Positions 1 to 8,149 of a stretch of 64,000 bases of DNA are shown piece after piece. The stretch spans positions 45,956-109,955 of the forward strand of contig JBDRZZ010000004.1 of the NCBI GenBank assembly GCA_039804165.1. The letters run 5' to 3'. A model generated the notes under the pieces. That model did not search any database. It was not told where the DNA came from and worked only from the letters and a program-made list of their open reading frames with translations. The position numbers and the translations under genes are program-made. The stretch is from a candidate division WOR-3 bacterium (lineage in GTDB: Bacteria; Hydrothermota; UBA3072). Numbering within the stretch: position 1 is the first letter of the stretch; every line of letters starts with the position of its first letter.

Positions 1-357
1 GAAGTAGAAGCTCCCTATGCAACAAATAGAGATCCTAATGAATACCCCCCTCTAAATATAGAAAAAGAGCTTTTCCAAAAACTATGGGAAGAAAGAAAAT
101 TAAGTAAATATCCCTACCTAAGGGATAACTTTGGACCTGTTGTAGTTCCAGAAGGATGCGTTTTCGCAATGGGCGATAATAGAGACGAATCCGATGACTC
201 AAGATTCTGGGGACCAGTCCCTATAAATAACATCTCAGGCTCCCCAATATTAATTTATTGGTCTTGGGATCCAGAGATTCCCTTTTCTTCTTTTCTACAA
301 AAAGTTAGATGGAATAGAATCGGAAACTTAATAATTCAAAAATATAAACCAAATTAG
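1..357 (+). CDS. lepB: Signal peptidase I, C-terminal part (5' end outside window)
   Basis: The frame is open from base 1 and shows the last 118 residues. The motif MGDNRDESDDSRFWGPVP is box D/E of type I signal peptidases (S26), which cleave signal peptides from proteins exported through the cytoplasmic membrane. The catalytic Ser and Lys lie upstream of the window and cannot be checked. The stretch between the start of the window and GDNRD carries an acidic, Pro/Tyr-rich insert typical of the periplasmic cap. The downstream gene starts 115 bases later with its own Shine-Dalgarno, so no operon link is evident. Family assignment is firm; only completeness is unknown. Confidence 0.93.
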   Translation, partial: EVEAPYATNRDPNEYPPLNIEKELFQKLWEERKLSKYPYLRDNFGPVVVPEGCVFAMGDNRDESDDSRFWGPVPINNISGSPILIYWSWDPEIPFSSFLQKVRWNRIGNLIIQKYKPN

Positions 358-472
358 AGTCAAATAATTTTTACTCATATTTATAATTTTGCTCATTTAA
401 AAAATATAAGTTATTACTAATCAATATCTTAATTTTTGGAATGATTTTTTTATATTAAAATAAAGGTGTTTT

Positions 473-3400
473 ATGAAGAAAAATTTATTATTTGTTTTAA
501 TTATCCCTTATCTTATATATTGTAATGATTTAGGAATAAGGTTTGCACATCTTACAGCTCAAGACGGCCTTTCTCACAGTTGGATTGTCACTATCTTAAA
601 AGACAAATATGGGTATATGTGGTTTGGAACAGAAAATAATGGAATTAATAAATACGATGGTTACAAATTCACAATATATAAAAATGATCCAAATGATAAA
701 AGAACTATAAGTGATAATGGGATTAATGTTATATATGAAGATAAAAAGGGAATTTTGTGGGTTGGAACAAAAAGAGGGCTTAATAAATATAATAGAGAAC
801 TAGATCGTTTTATTCCTGTCAATTCTTTCATTGACGACTATGTCCAGGGAATTTACGAAAGGGAAGATGGTAATTTCTATATCACCACTATTTATAATTT
901 TGCCATTTATTATCCCGAAAAAGACTCCTTTTCTCTTTTAATTAGTGAAGATCAGAAATTGCCGTATGTATTTATAAAAAAGGGGATTATCCAATACGAA
1001 AAAAACAAATTCTTGGTTGCTACAAGAGCTGGACTTTTATCTTTAGACGCTACTACAAATCAGTTTACTGTTGTAAAGAAAGATATAGATATTAGATCTA
1101 TATATAAAGATACGAAAGGGAGAATATGGATAGGAACAGAAAAAGATGGATTATTTTGTATGACTTATGATAAAAAAAATCCCAAAAAATTTGTTTTCAA
1201 AAATTATAATCATCAAAATAACAATGAATATAGCCTAAGTCCAGGAGCAATTGTAACAATAGAGGAAGACAATAATGAATTCTTATGGATAGGAACAGAA
1301 AAAGATGGATTAAACCTAATGAATCTGAAAATTTTTGAAAAGAATAATTATCCTATATTTCACCACTATCGTAATATACCTTATGATAATTCATCTCTTT
1401 CAAATAACGGAATTACCTCTATTTATAAAGATAACGAAGGCACAATGTGGATTGGGGCTTATAATGGTGGTGTTAACTATTATAGCAAACTCTTATACAA
1501 ATTTCAACATATAAAGAGTATTCCAAATAACCCAAATAGCTTGAGTGATAATAATGTTAACGTGATCTATGAAGAAGAGGATCGTCTGTGGGTCGGAACA
1601 CAAAAAGGAGTTGATATATTTGATAAAAGAAACAATAAATGGGAACACTTATTTTATGAAGAAAGAAATCCTAACTCTTTGAGCCCAGGTGCTGTTTGGG
1701 CAATCTTAAGAGATAAGCACAATAATATCTGGATAGGAACTTGGGGTGGAGGATTAAGTATTCTAAATGAAAAGAAGAAAACATTTACTCATTATCTACA
1801 CAATGAAAAAGACGAAAACAGCCTTAGTAAAAACAACATTTTTGGAATCACAGAAGATAAAGAAGGAAACTTGTGGATTGCTACAATGGGAGGAGGGCTT
1901 GACAAGTTTGATTATAAATCAAAAAGTTTTAAGCATTATAAAAGCAATCCTGATGATCCTAAGAGTCTTACAAATAATTGGGTAAAAATGGTTATAGAAA
2001 CTCATTCTGGAGAGTTATGGGTTGCAACAACTGCGGGTGTCAATGTTTTTAATAAAGAAAAAGAAGTTTTTACCCATTTCATCCACAATAGAGAAGATCC
2101 AAGGAGTATTAGTTCTGATGCAATTGTTATTATTTTTGAGGACAGTAAACACAATATATGGGTTGGAACGGAAAATGGATTAAATCTCTTTAACCCAGAT
2201 AGTAATAATTTCATCCTTTATAATGAAGAAGATGGCCTGCCAAACAATGTAATAAGAGGAATTTGTGAAGATAATAAAGGGAATCTCTGGGTAAGCACTA
2301 ATAAAGGCTTATCAAAATTCATTAATGCTATTAATCGTCCAAAAAAACCAATTTTTGAAAATTATGATGTAAGTGACGGACTTCAAGGAAATGAATTTAA
2401 TAGTAGAGCTTGTCTTAGAGGAAAAGATGGAAGATTATTCTTTGGAGGAAATAACGGCCTTACAATCTTTCATCCTGATAGCATAAAAAGAAATCATTTT
2501 GTTCCTCCTGTAGTTATAACAAATATTCTACTTTTCAATAAAGAAGTTCCAATTGGAAGAGAAGATTCTCCATTAAAAAAACATATTAGTCTTTTAAAAG
2601 AAATCGTATTATCTTATAAGAATTCAGTAATCACCCTTGAATATGCGGCATTAAATTTCTTAGCCCCAGAAAAAAATCAGTATGCATTTATGCTTGAAGG
2701 CTTCGACGAAGATTGGAACTATGTTGGAAATAAAAGAGAGGTAACATATACAAATTTAGCTCCAGGAACTTATACATTTAGAGTAAAGGGCTCTAATAAC
2801 GATGGAGTTTGGAATGAAGAAGGAACTTCTCTCAAAATTATCATAACCCCTCCCTTTTGGAAAACAGTATGGTTTAGACTTATTATCTTAATATTCATTG
2901 GCGGATTTATTCATTTTATATTCTGGATTCGCGTAAAAAGAATAGTAGCCTATGGTCGTGAGCTTGAAAAGAAAGTCGCAGAAAGAACAAAAGAATTGGA
3001 AAGTTTCGCATATATAGTTTCCCATGACCTAAAAGCTCCTCTCCGAAGTATAAATCAATTATCTGAGTGGATCATTGAAGACTATTATGAGAAACTTGAT
3101 GAAAAAGGAAAAGAAAATTTAAAACTTCTTAAAGATAGGACCTTGCGAATGAACAATATGATTCAAGGAATATTAGAATACTCAAGAATTGGAAGGACCG
3201 AAGGCGAAGTTGAAAAAGTCGATTTAAACAGCTTGGTAAAAGAAACAATTGAGATATTATCTCCCCCAAAAAATATAAAAATAAAAATAGAAAATAAATT
3301 ACCAATCTACATGGCTGATAGAACACGCCTAATCCAGATTTTCCAAAATCTTTTAAGCAATGCAATAAAATACATAGACAAGCCAAAAGGCATCATAAAG

Positions 3401-3646
3401 ATTGGATGCACCGAAGAAAAAAACTATTGGAAATTCAGTATTTCAGATAATGGCCCTGGGATTGACAAAAAGTATCATGAGAAAATTTTTGAGATATTCC
3501 AAACTTTGGGCAATAAAAAAGAAGAAAGCACAGGGATTGGCTTAACCATAGTAAAGAAAATAGTAGAATTATATAAAGGTAAAATATGGGTAGAATCTAA
3601 ATTAGGTAAAGGAACAACATTTTTCTTTACCTTACCAAAGCAATAA
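473..3646 (+). CDS. Reg_prop/Y_Y_Y sensor histidine kinase
   Basis: A 1057-residue membrane sensor kinase. After a signal peptide (about residues 1-18), about twelve propeller blades carry the motif (L/I)W(I/V)GT..G(L/V) (for example LWVGTKRGLNKY), as in the two seven-bladed Reg_prop propellers of Bacteroides-type polysaccharide sensors. A Y_Y_Y immunoglobulin-like domain follows (about 715-800), then one membrane segment (about 803-822), a HisKA domain with phospho-acceptor His in VSHDLKAPL (about residue 850), and an HATPase with N box QNLLSNAIKYI, G1 SDNGPGID and G2 GIGLTIVKKIV. Unlike the Bacteroides hybrid versions it has no receiver or AraC domain; the receiver protein encoded 25 bases downstream is the likely partner. 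The ligand is unknown; extracellular glycans are the family precedent. The start is supported by AAGGTG before the ATG. Confidence 0.93.
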   Translation: MKKNLLFVLIIPYLIYCNDLGIRFAHLTAQDGLSHSWIVTILKDKYGYMWFGTENNGINKYDGYKFTIYKNDPNDKRTISDNGINVIYEDKKGILWVGTKRGLNKYNRELDRFIPVNSFIDDYVQGIYEREDGNFYITTIYNFAIYYPEKDSFSLLISEDQKLPYVFIKKGIIQYEKNKFLVATRAGLLSLDATTNQFTVVKKDIDIRSIYKDTKGRIWIGTEKDGLFCMTYDKKNPKKFVFKNYNHQNNNEYSLSPGAIVTIEEDNNEFLWIGTEKDGLNLMNLKIFEKNNYPIFHHYRNIPYDNSSLSNNGITSIYKDNEGTMWIGAYNGGVNYYSKLLYKFQHIKSIPNNPNSLSDNNVNVIYEEEDRLWVGTQKGVDIFDKRNNKWEHLFYEERNPNSLSPGAVWAILRDKHNNIWIGTWGGGLSILNEKKKTFTHYLHNEKDENSLSKNNIFGITEDKEGNLWIATMGGGLDKFDYKSKSFKHYKSNPDDPKSLTNNWVKMVIETHSGELWVATTAGVNVFNKEKEVFTHFIHNREDPRSISSDAIVIIFEDSKHNIWVGTENGLNLFNPDSNNFILYNEEDGLPNNVIRGICEDNKGNLWVSTNKGLSKFINAINRPKKPIFENYDVSDGLQGNEFNSRACLRGKDGRLFFGGNNGLTIFHPDSIKRNHFVPPVVITNILLFNKEVPIGREDSPLKKHISLLKEIVLSYKNSVITLEYAALNFLAPEKNQYAFMLEGFDEDWNYVGNKREVTYTNLAPGTYTFRVKGSNNDGVWNEEGTSLKIIITPPFWKTVWFRLIILIFIGGFIHFIFWIRVKRIVAYGRELEKKVAERTKELESFAYIVSHDLKAPLRSINQLSEWIIEDYYEKLDEKGKENLKLLKDRTLRMNNMIQGILEYSRIGRTEGEVEKVDLNSLVKETIEILSPPKNIKIKIENKLPIYMADRTRLIQIFQNLLSNAIKYIDKPKGIIKIGCTEEKNYWKFSISDNGPGIDKKYHEKIFEIFQTLGNKKEESTGIGLTIVKKIVELYKGKIWVESKLGKGTTFFFTLPKQ

Positions 3647-3671
3647 TAACTTAAAAAGGAGGAGATTTTTT

Positions 3672-4082
3672 ATGAAGAAAAAACAAGCAATTTTACTGGT
3701 TGAGGATGACGAAGTAGATATAAAAAGCGTAGAAAGAGCTTTTAGCGATCTTAGGATTACAAATCCTTTAATTGTAACCCATGATGGGAAAGAAGCTTTA
3801 AATTATCTAAATAACGAAAAAAATAAGCGCCCGGGGCTTATCCTCTTAGACATAAAAATGCCAAGGATGAATGGAATAGAATTTCTAAGAATTGTAAAAA
3901 GGAAAGATAAATTGAAAATCATTCCTATTGTTATTCTAACTACCTCAAAAGAAGAAAAAGATAAGATGGAAAGTTTTAATCTTGGAATTGCAGGGTATAT
4001 GATGAAACCTGTGAATTACAAAGATTTCGTTGAAGTAATTAGAACAATTAAGATGTATTGGACTCTATCGGAGACACCATAA
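3672..4082 (+). CDS. Single-domain response regulator (Rcp1-like)
   Basis: A 136-residue stand-alone receiver domain. Acidic residues sit in LLVEDDEVD, the phospho-acceptor Asp is in LLDIKMPRMNG (about residue 58), and Thr and Lys are in VILTTS and MMKPVN. There is no output domain, so it acts by protein contact or as a phosphate relay. The wide spacing in the first half (AFSDLRITNPLIVTHDGKEA) is typical of Rcp1-type regulators that pair with phytochrome-like or PAS kinases. A strong GGAGG lies 9 bases before the ATG. It sits between the propeller kinase and a second sensor, and its TAA overlaps the next ATG (TAATG), so the two are translationally coupled. Confidence 0.92.
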   Translation: MKKKQAILLVEDDEVDIKSVERAFSDLRITNPLIVTHDGKEALNYLNNEKNKRPGLILLDIKMPRMNGIEFLRIVKRKDKLKIIPIVILTTSKEEKDKMESFNLGIAGYMMKPVNYKDFVEVIRTIKMYWTLSETP

Positions 4083-5524
4083 TGGAAAAGAAAAAATATC
4101 AAATACTTTTAGTAGAAGATAATAAATTTGACCAATTGGCTTTAAAAAGATTTGTAGAAAAAAACAATCTTCCTTATGAAATTGAAACGGCAAGTTCTAT
4201 CTCTGAATGTAAAGAAGCTCTAAACTCAAAAACATTTGATGTAATTCTCCAAGATTTCCAACTTAAAGATGGAACAGCTTTTGACGTGCTAAATTTAAAT
4301 TTAAAAGAACCTGTTATTATAATAACAGGTCTTGGAAATGAAGAGATAGCTGTTAACTGCATGAAGGCAAATGCTTATGATTATATAATAAAAGATCCTG
4401 AAAGTAATTATCTAAAGCTTCTACCCTCAATTATAGAAAACGTGATCCAAAGGAAAAAAGTAGAAGAACAACTTAAACTAATAAAACATTCTATTGACAA
4501 TGCCTCTGAATCTATTATTTGGTTATCTCCTTCTGGAGAAATTATATTTGCAAACAAATATTCTTTCAAAGAGCTAGGTTATTCTGAGAAAGAACTATTG
4601 ACAACAAAATGGCACAATATATGTCCTGAATTTACAGAAGAAAAATTTAAAGGATTTGTAAACACTCTCAAAAGAAAAGGTCACTTAAGCTTTGAGTCTT
4701 CTTATCGCAAAAAGGATGGCGAAACCTATCCCGTAAACATTCATGTAGATTATCAAATTTTTGGTAAGAAAGAAGTTATTTTTGTATCTGCTCATAACAT
4801 TACAGAACAAAAAAATATAGAACAAGAAAGACAAAAAATTCAAAAACTTGAATCTATCGCAATCCTTACAGGAGGAATTGCAAATAACTTTGAAAAATTT
4901 CTTAAAGACATCACTTTGAATGTTAAGCTTGCAATAACAAAAAGCGGAAACAATGAAGAATTAATTAATATATTAAAAGAGGTCCAAGAAACAGTAAATC
5001 TTGCAAAAGATCTAACAAAAAAACTATCTACATTTGCAAGTGGAGGAGCCCCTAATAAAGAAATTACAAAAATTTCAGAAATAATAAAAGAAGAAACAGA
5101 ATCCAATCTCAGAGGTTCCACCGTGAAATTACTTTATAATTTTCCAGAAGATATTTGGAAAGTAAGTGTGGATAAAAATCAGTTTAGGCAAGTAATTAAT
5201 AATTTACTCAATAATGCAAAAGAAGCAATGCCAGAAGGCGGAATAATAAAAATAAATCTTGAAAATACAACTGTAGAGAAAGATTCAAATCTACCTCTTA
5301 AAGAAGGAAAATACGTAAAAATAACAATCAAGGATAACGGTTTAGGAATTGCAAAAAAACACTTACCAAGAATATTCGAACCATATTTTACTACAAAACA
5401 AAAAGGAAGTGGATTAGGTCTTTCTCTTGTATACTCAATTATACAGAAACACGACGGATATATAGGAGTAGATTCAAAACTCGGAGAAGGGACTACTTTC
5501 TATATTTATCTTCCTGTAGCATAA
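4082..5524 (+). CDS. Receiver-PAS-histidine-kinase-like protein with Asn in place of the phospho-acceptor His
   Basis: 480 residues from the ATG that overlaps the preceding stop; an in-frame ATG 24 bases upstream lies inside the previous gene and is less likely. Domains: receiver (about 1-125) with phospho-acceptor Asp in VILQDFQLKDG, PAS (about 140-255), a dimerisation/phospho-acceptor helix (about 262-325) and HATPase (about 365-480) with N box INNLLNNAKEA, G1 KDNGLGIA and G2 GSGLGLSLVYSI. In this kinase group the H box normally reads GGIAHDFNN, but here it reads GGIANNFEKFL, codon AAT at 4883-4885, residue 268. The autophosphorylated His is therefore missing although the ATP site looks whole. 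It may act as an allosteric or regulatory pseudokinase in the circuit with the two genes before it. Confidence 0.88.
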   Translation: MEKKKYQILLVEDNKFDQLALKRFVEKNNLPYEIETASSISECKEALNSKTFDVILQDFQLKDGTAFDVLNLNLKEPVIIITGLGNEEIAVNCMKANAYDYIIKDPESNYLKLLPSIIENVIQRKKVEEQLKLIKHSIDNASESIIWLSPSGEIIFANKYSFKELGYSEKELLTTKWHNICPEFTEEKFKGFVNTLKRKGHLSFESSYRKKDGETYPVNIHVDYQIFGKKEVIFVSAHNITEQKNIEQERQKIQKLESIAILTGGIANNFEKFLKDITLNVKLAITKSGNNEELINILKEVQETVNLAKDLTKKLSTFASGGAPNKEITKISEIIKEETESNLRGSTVKLLYNFPEDIWKVSVDKNQFRQVINNLLNNAKEAMPEGGIIKINLENTTVEKDSNLPLKEGKYVKITIKDNGLGIAKKHLPRIFEPYFTTKQKGSGLGLSLVYSIIQKHDGYIGVDSKLGEGTTFYIYLPVA

Positions 5525-5552
5525 TTAAATTAAAAGGTTTAGAAAAGTGGTC

Positions 5553-5580
5553 TTGACAACTCTCTTCAAATAGTTATTAA
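5553..5580 (+). promoter_or_regulatory. Sigma70-type promoter for the thioesterase gene
   Basis: TTGACA at 5553-5558 and TATTAA at 5575-5580, 16-bp spacer, 28 bases before the ATG at 5609. The spacer equals that of the other good promoters in the window. Confidence 0.6.
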
Positions 5581-5608
5581 TTCAAAAATTATAAAGGGTT
5601 AACATAAA

Positions 5609-6112
5609 ATGAAGCAAAAAGTCAAAAGAAAACAACCAAATTCTAAAATGTGCTTTGTCTGCGGTCTTTTAAATAACCTCGGTCTTAAAGCTAATTTTTA
5701 CGAATTAGAAAACAAGAAATTGGTTGGGATTTTTAAACCAAAAGAAGAACACCAAGGTTATCCAGAACGACTTCACGGAGGAATAATTACTGCCATTATA
5801 GACGAAACAATAGGAAGAACTATTTTTATGAATTCTAAAGAGGATGTTTGGTTCCTCACCTTAGAAATTAATGTTAATTTTAAGAAGCCCGTTCCTCTTA
5901 ATGAGGAAATAAGAACAATTGCATGGCTCACAAAAGAAACAAGTAGAACTTACGAAGGACAAGGAAAGATTGTCTTAAGCAATGGAAAAGTTGCAGCTGT
6001 GGGCTACGGAAAATATATGAAAATACCTATTCAAAAGATAGCAAATTTCGATTATCAAGAAGATTGGAAAGTCACTTTCAAAAAAGAAGACCCAAAAGAA
6101 ATAGAAATTTAA
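5609..6112 (+). CDS. PaaI/4HBT-family hotdog thioesterase
   Basis: A 167-residue hotdog-fold protein. The N-terminal MCFVCG..NNLGL motif and the central ERLHGGIITAIIDETIGR (HGG turn followed by the acidic helix) are those of PaaI/YbgC-like acyl-CoA thioesterases, which hydrolyse acyl-CoA or acyl-ACP in the cytoplasm. The length is near the family norm, with a 25-residue extension at the C-terminus. The gene has its own promoter and a weak AAAGGGT ribosome-binding site. The neighbours (sensor kinases before, thrC after) give no clue to the acyl substrate. Confidence 0.85.
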   Translation: MKQKVKRKQPNSKMCFVCGLLNNLGLKANFYELENKKLVGIFKPKEEHQGYPERLHGGIITAIIDETIGRTIFMNSKEDVWFLTLEINVNFKKPVPLNEEIRTIAWLTKETSRTYEGQGKIVLSNGKVAAVGYGKYMKIPIQKIANFDYQEDWKVTFKKEDPKEIEI

Positions 6113-6115
6113 ATG

Positions 6116-6143
6116 TTGACTTTCGAGTTAAGTTCTATAAAAT
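6116..6143 (+). promoter_or_regulatory. Sigma70-type promoter for thrC
   Basis: TTGACT at 6116-6121 and TAAAAT at 6138-6143, 16-bp spacer, beginning three bases after the previous stop codon and leaving a leader of about 35 bases before the thrC ATG. Confidence 0.55.
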
Positions 6144-6184
6144 CTAATGGGTATAACCTAATTAAAAGAGTGTAAATTTGTGAA

Positions 6185-7546
6185 ATGATAAAATACTATA
6201 GCACAAATAGAGAATTAAACACTAAGGAAATAAAAGGTTTTAAAGGCGAAGTAACATTTAAAGAAGCTCTCTTTATGGGGCAAGCTCCGGATGGCGGACT
6301 TTTTATGCCAACCTATTTACCTTTATTCCCAGAAGAAAAAATCCTTTCTCTAAAAGGTAAACCTTATTTTGAAGTAGCATTTGAGATCCTTAGAGAATTC
6401 ATTAAATATGAGATAGACCAGAAAACATTAAAGAAAATTTGTGAAGAGGCTTACACTTTTAGCATACCTATTGAGGTAATAACTAAAAATGTTTATCTTG
6501 CAAGAATGGACGAAGGACCAACTGCTTCATTTAAAGATTTTGCAGCTCAGGTAATGTCAAGGTTAATGGAAGCCTTAAAAGAAAAAGAAGAAAAAATCAC
6601 TATTTTGGTAGCTACTTCTGGAGACACTGGAAGTGCAATAGGAAATGCATATAAGAATCTTCCAGGGATTAAAGTGTTCATTCTATATCCAAAAGAAGAA
6701 GTTAGCGAAATTCAATATAAACAGTTAAACGCTATAGGAGAAAATGTTAGCACTATAGCTATAGATGGAAAATTTGATGATTGTCAACATCTTGTGAAAC
6801 AAGCTTTTAGCGATCCAGAACTAAAGGAACTGAATTTAACCTCTGCGAATTCAATAAATATTGGAAGAATTTTACCTCAAATAGTTTATTATTTCTATAC
6901 TTATGTAAATGTAGTAGAAAAATTTGAACCTGCAATTTTTTCCGTTCCTTCAGGAAATTTCGGAAATTCTTTGGGTTGTGAATTCGCTCGAAGAATGGGT
7001 TTACCTGTAGCACCTCTTATAATTGCTACAAACGAAAATGATGAGTTTCCAAGATTCCTAGAAACAGGAATTTATAAGAAACTTGAGCCATCTCGAAAAT
7101 GCCTATCTAATGCAATGAACGTCGGCAATCCAAGCAATCTTGCAAGATATTTTGATCTATACGGAGGAATCTTAGATAGAAAAGGAAAAATTTACAGAAA
7201 TCCGAATCTTAACGAAATGAGAAAATATTTGTATTCTGTTTCTATAAATGACGAAGAAACAATTGAAACAATTAAAGAAATTTACGAAAAATATAATGTT
7301 TTACTTGAACCTCATGGAGCTGTAGGTGTAGCAGCTTTACTAAACCATTATAAAAAAATTGATAAACCTGCCATCTGTTTTGAAACCGCTCATCCTTCTA
7401 AGTTTCCAGAAATAATAGAAAAAACTCTAAATATAATCCCTAATCCCCATCCTTCCTTAATCGGTATCGAAAGTAAAGTTAAAGAGCCAAAACTTCTTCC
7501 AAATGATTACAAAACTTTCAAAGAATTCCTCTTAGAATTAAAATAA
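6185..7546 (+). CDS. thrC: Threonine synthase
   Basis: A 453-residue PLP enzyme converting O-phosphohomoserine to threonine. The PLP lysine lies in GPTASFKDFAAQ, the phosphate-binding loop is ATSGDTGSAIGNA, and the glycine-rich PSGNFGN loop is present. Length and the N-terminal YYSTN..E start fit the class of bacterial/fungal ThrC that begins with a swapped N-terminal domain. It stands alone between its own promoter and a strong hairpin. No other threonine-pathway gene is in the window. The ribosome-binding site before the ATG is weak (GAG), so the start rests on homology of the N-terminus. Confidence 0.95.
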   Translation: MIKYYSTNRELNTKEIKGFKGEVTFKEALFMGQAPDGGLFMPTYLPLFPEEKILSLKGKPYFEVAFEILREFIKYEIDQKTLKKICEEAYTFSIPIEVITKNVYLARMDEGPTASFKDFAAQVMSRLMEALKEKEEKITILVATSGDTGSAIGNAYKNLPGIKVFILYPKEEVSEIQYKQLNAIGENVSTIAIDGKFDDCQHLVKQAFSDPELKELNLTSANSINIGRILPQIVYYFYTYVNVVEKFEPAIFSVPSGNFGNSLGCEFARRMGLPVAPLIIATNENDEFPRFLETGIYKKLEPSRKCLSNAMNVGNPSNLARYFDLYGGILDRKGKIYRNPNLNEMRKYLYSVSINDEETIETIKEIYEKYNVLLEPHGAVGVAALLNHYKKIDKPAICFETAHPSKFPEIIEKTLNIIPNPHPSLIGIESKVKEPKLLPNDYKTFKEFLLELK

Positions 7547-7580
7547 GAAGCGGAAGTTCCTTCTGGAACCCCCGCTTCTT
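7545..7580. terminator. Convergent hairpin terminator between thrC and hsp20
   Basis: AAGAAGCGG (7545-7553) pairs with CCGCTTCTT (7572-7580), and inside it GTTCC pairs with GGAAC around a TTCT loop. On the minus strand the hairpin is followed by a T-rich run, so it should end hsp20 transcripts best; thrC ends at the hairpin base. Confidence 0.75.
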
Positions 7581-7597
7581 ATTCCGCCCTACTTCCC

Positions 7598-8047
7598 TTA
7601 TTTCACCTCCACTTCAATTTCTTTGGGTTTCTCTTTCTCTACCTTAGGCAAAATCACCGTAAGAACTCCATTCTTAAATTCAGCCTTTACCTTAGATGCA
7701 TCTACTTGAGAATCAAAGGTCACGGTTCTCCTAAAATTCCCGTAGGAGCGTTCTACCCTAATATAAGATTCGCCTTTCTCTTTGGTCTCTTCTTTCTTCT
7801 CTCCTTCCAAATACAAAGTGTTATCCTTCATTTTCAGTTTTATGTCCTTCTTGTCAATTCCAGGAATCTCCACAGTCACTGTATACTTGCTCTCGTCTTC
7901 CTTAACATCCATTAGAGGATAGACACCCCTACCAGGAACCAGCTCTCTGAAACCTCTCATAAAATCTCTGATGACATTGTCAAAGTCCTCCCTTATATCA
8001 AAAAACTTATCCAACGGATCATAACTAACTAAATCTTTCCTAAACAT
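7598..8047 (-). CDS. Small heat shock protein, Hsp20/alpha-crystallin family
   Basis: 149 residues. The N-terminal arm (FRKDLVSYDPLDKFFDI) is followed by an alpha-crystallin domain (about 40-140) with the signature FKNGVLTVILPK and a short tail with I-x-V (IEVEV) for oligomer contacts. It is an ATP-independent holdase chaperone of the cytoplasm. The start is the ATG at 8047: a GGAGG (8053-8057) lies 5 bases upstream, and the in-frame GTG at 8053 overlaps that site and cannot be used with it. No CIRCE element is visible upstream. Confidence 0.95.
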   Translation of the reverse strand: MFRKDLVSYDPLDKFFDIREDFDNVIRDFMRGFRELVPGRGVYPLMDVKEDESKYTVTVEIPGIDKKDIKLKMKDNTLYLEGEKKEETKEKGESYIRVERSYGNFRRTVTFDSQVDASKVKAEFKNGVLTVILPKVEKEKPKEIEVEVK

Positions 8048-8149
8048 AAACACCTCCTTTTAAGATTTTTTACTCAAGTTTCATATATAAAGACGAAGGA
8101 AAATTTGAAAGGTTCCATTTATTTCAAAGATTTTATTCCATCAAATCAT

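Noticed and set aside
8051..8053. GTG as start of hsp20
   Set aside because: It overlaps the GGAGG ribosome-binding site; the ATG at 8047 has correct spacing.
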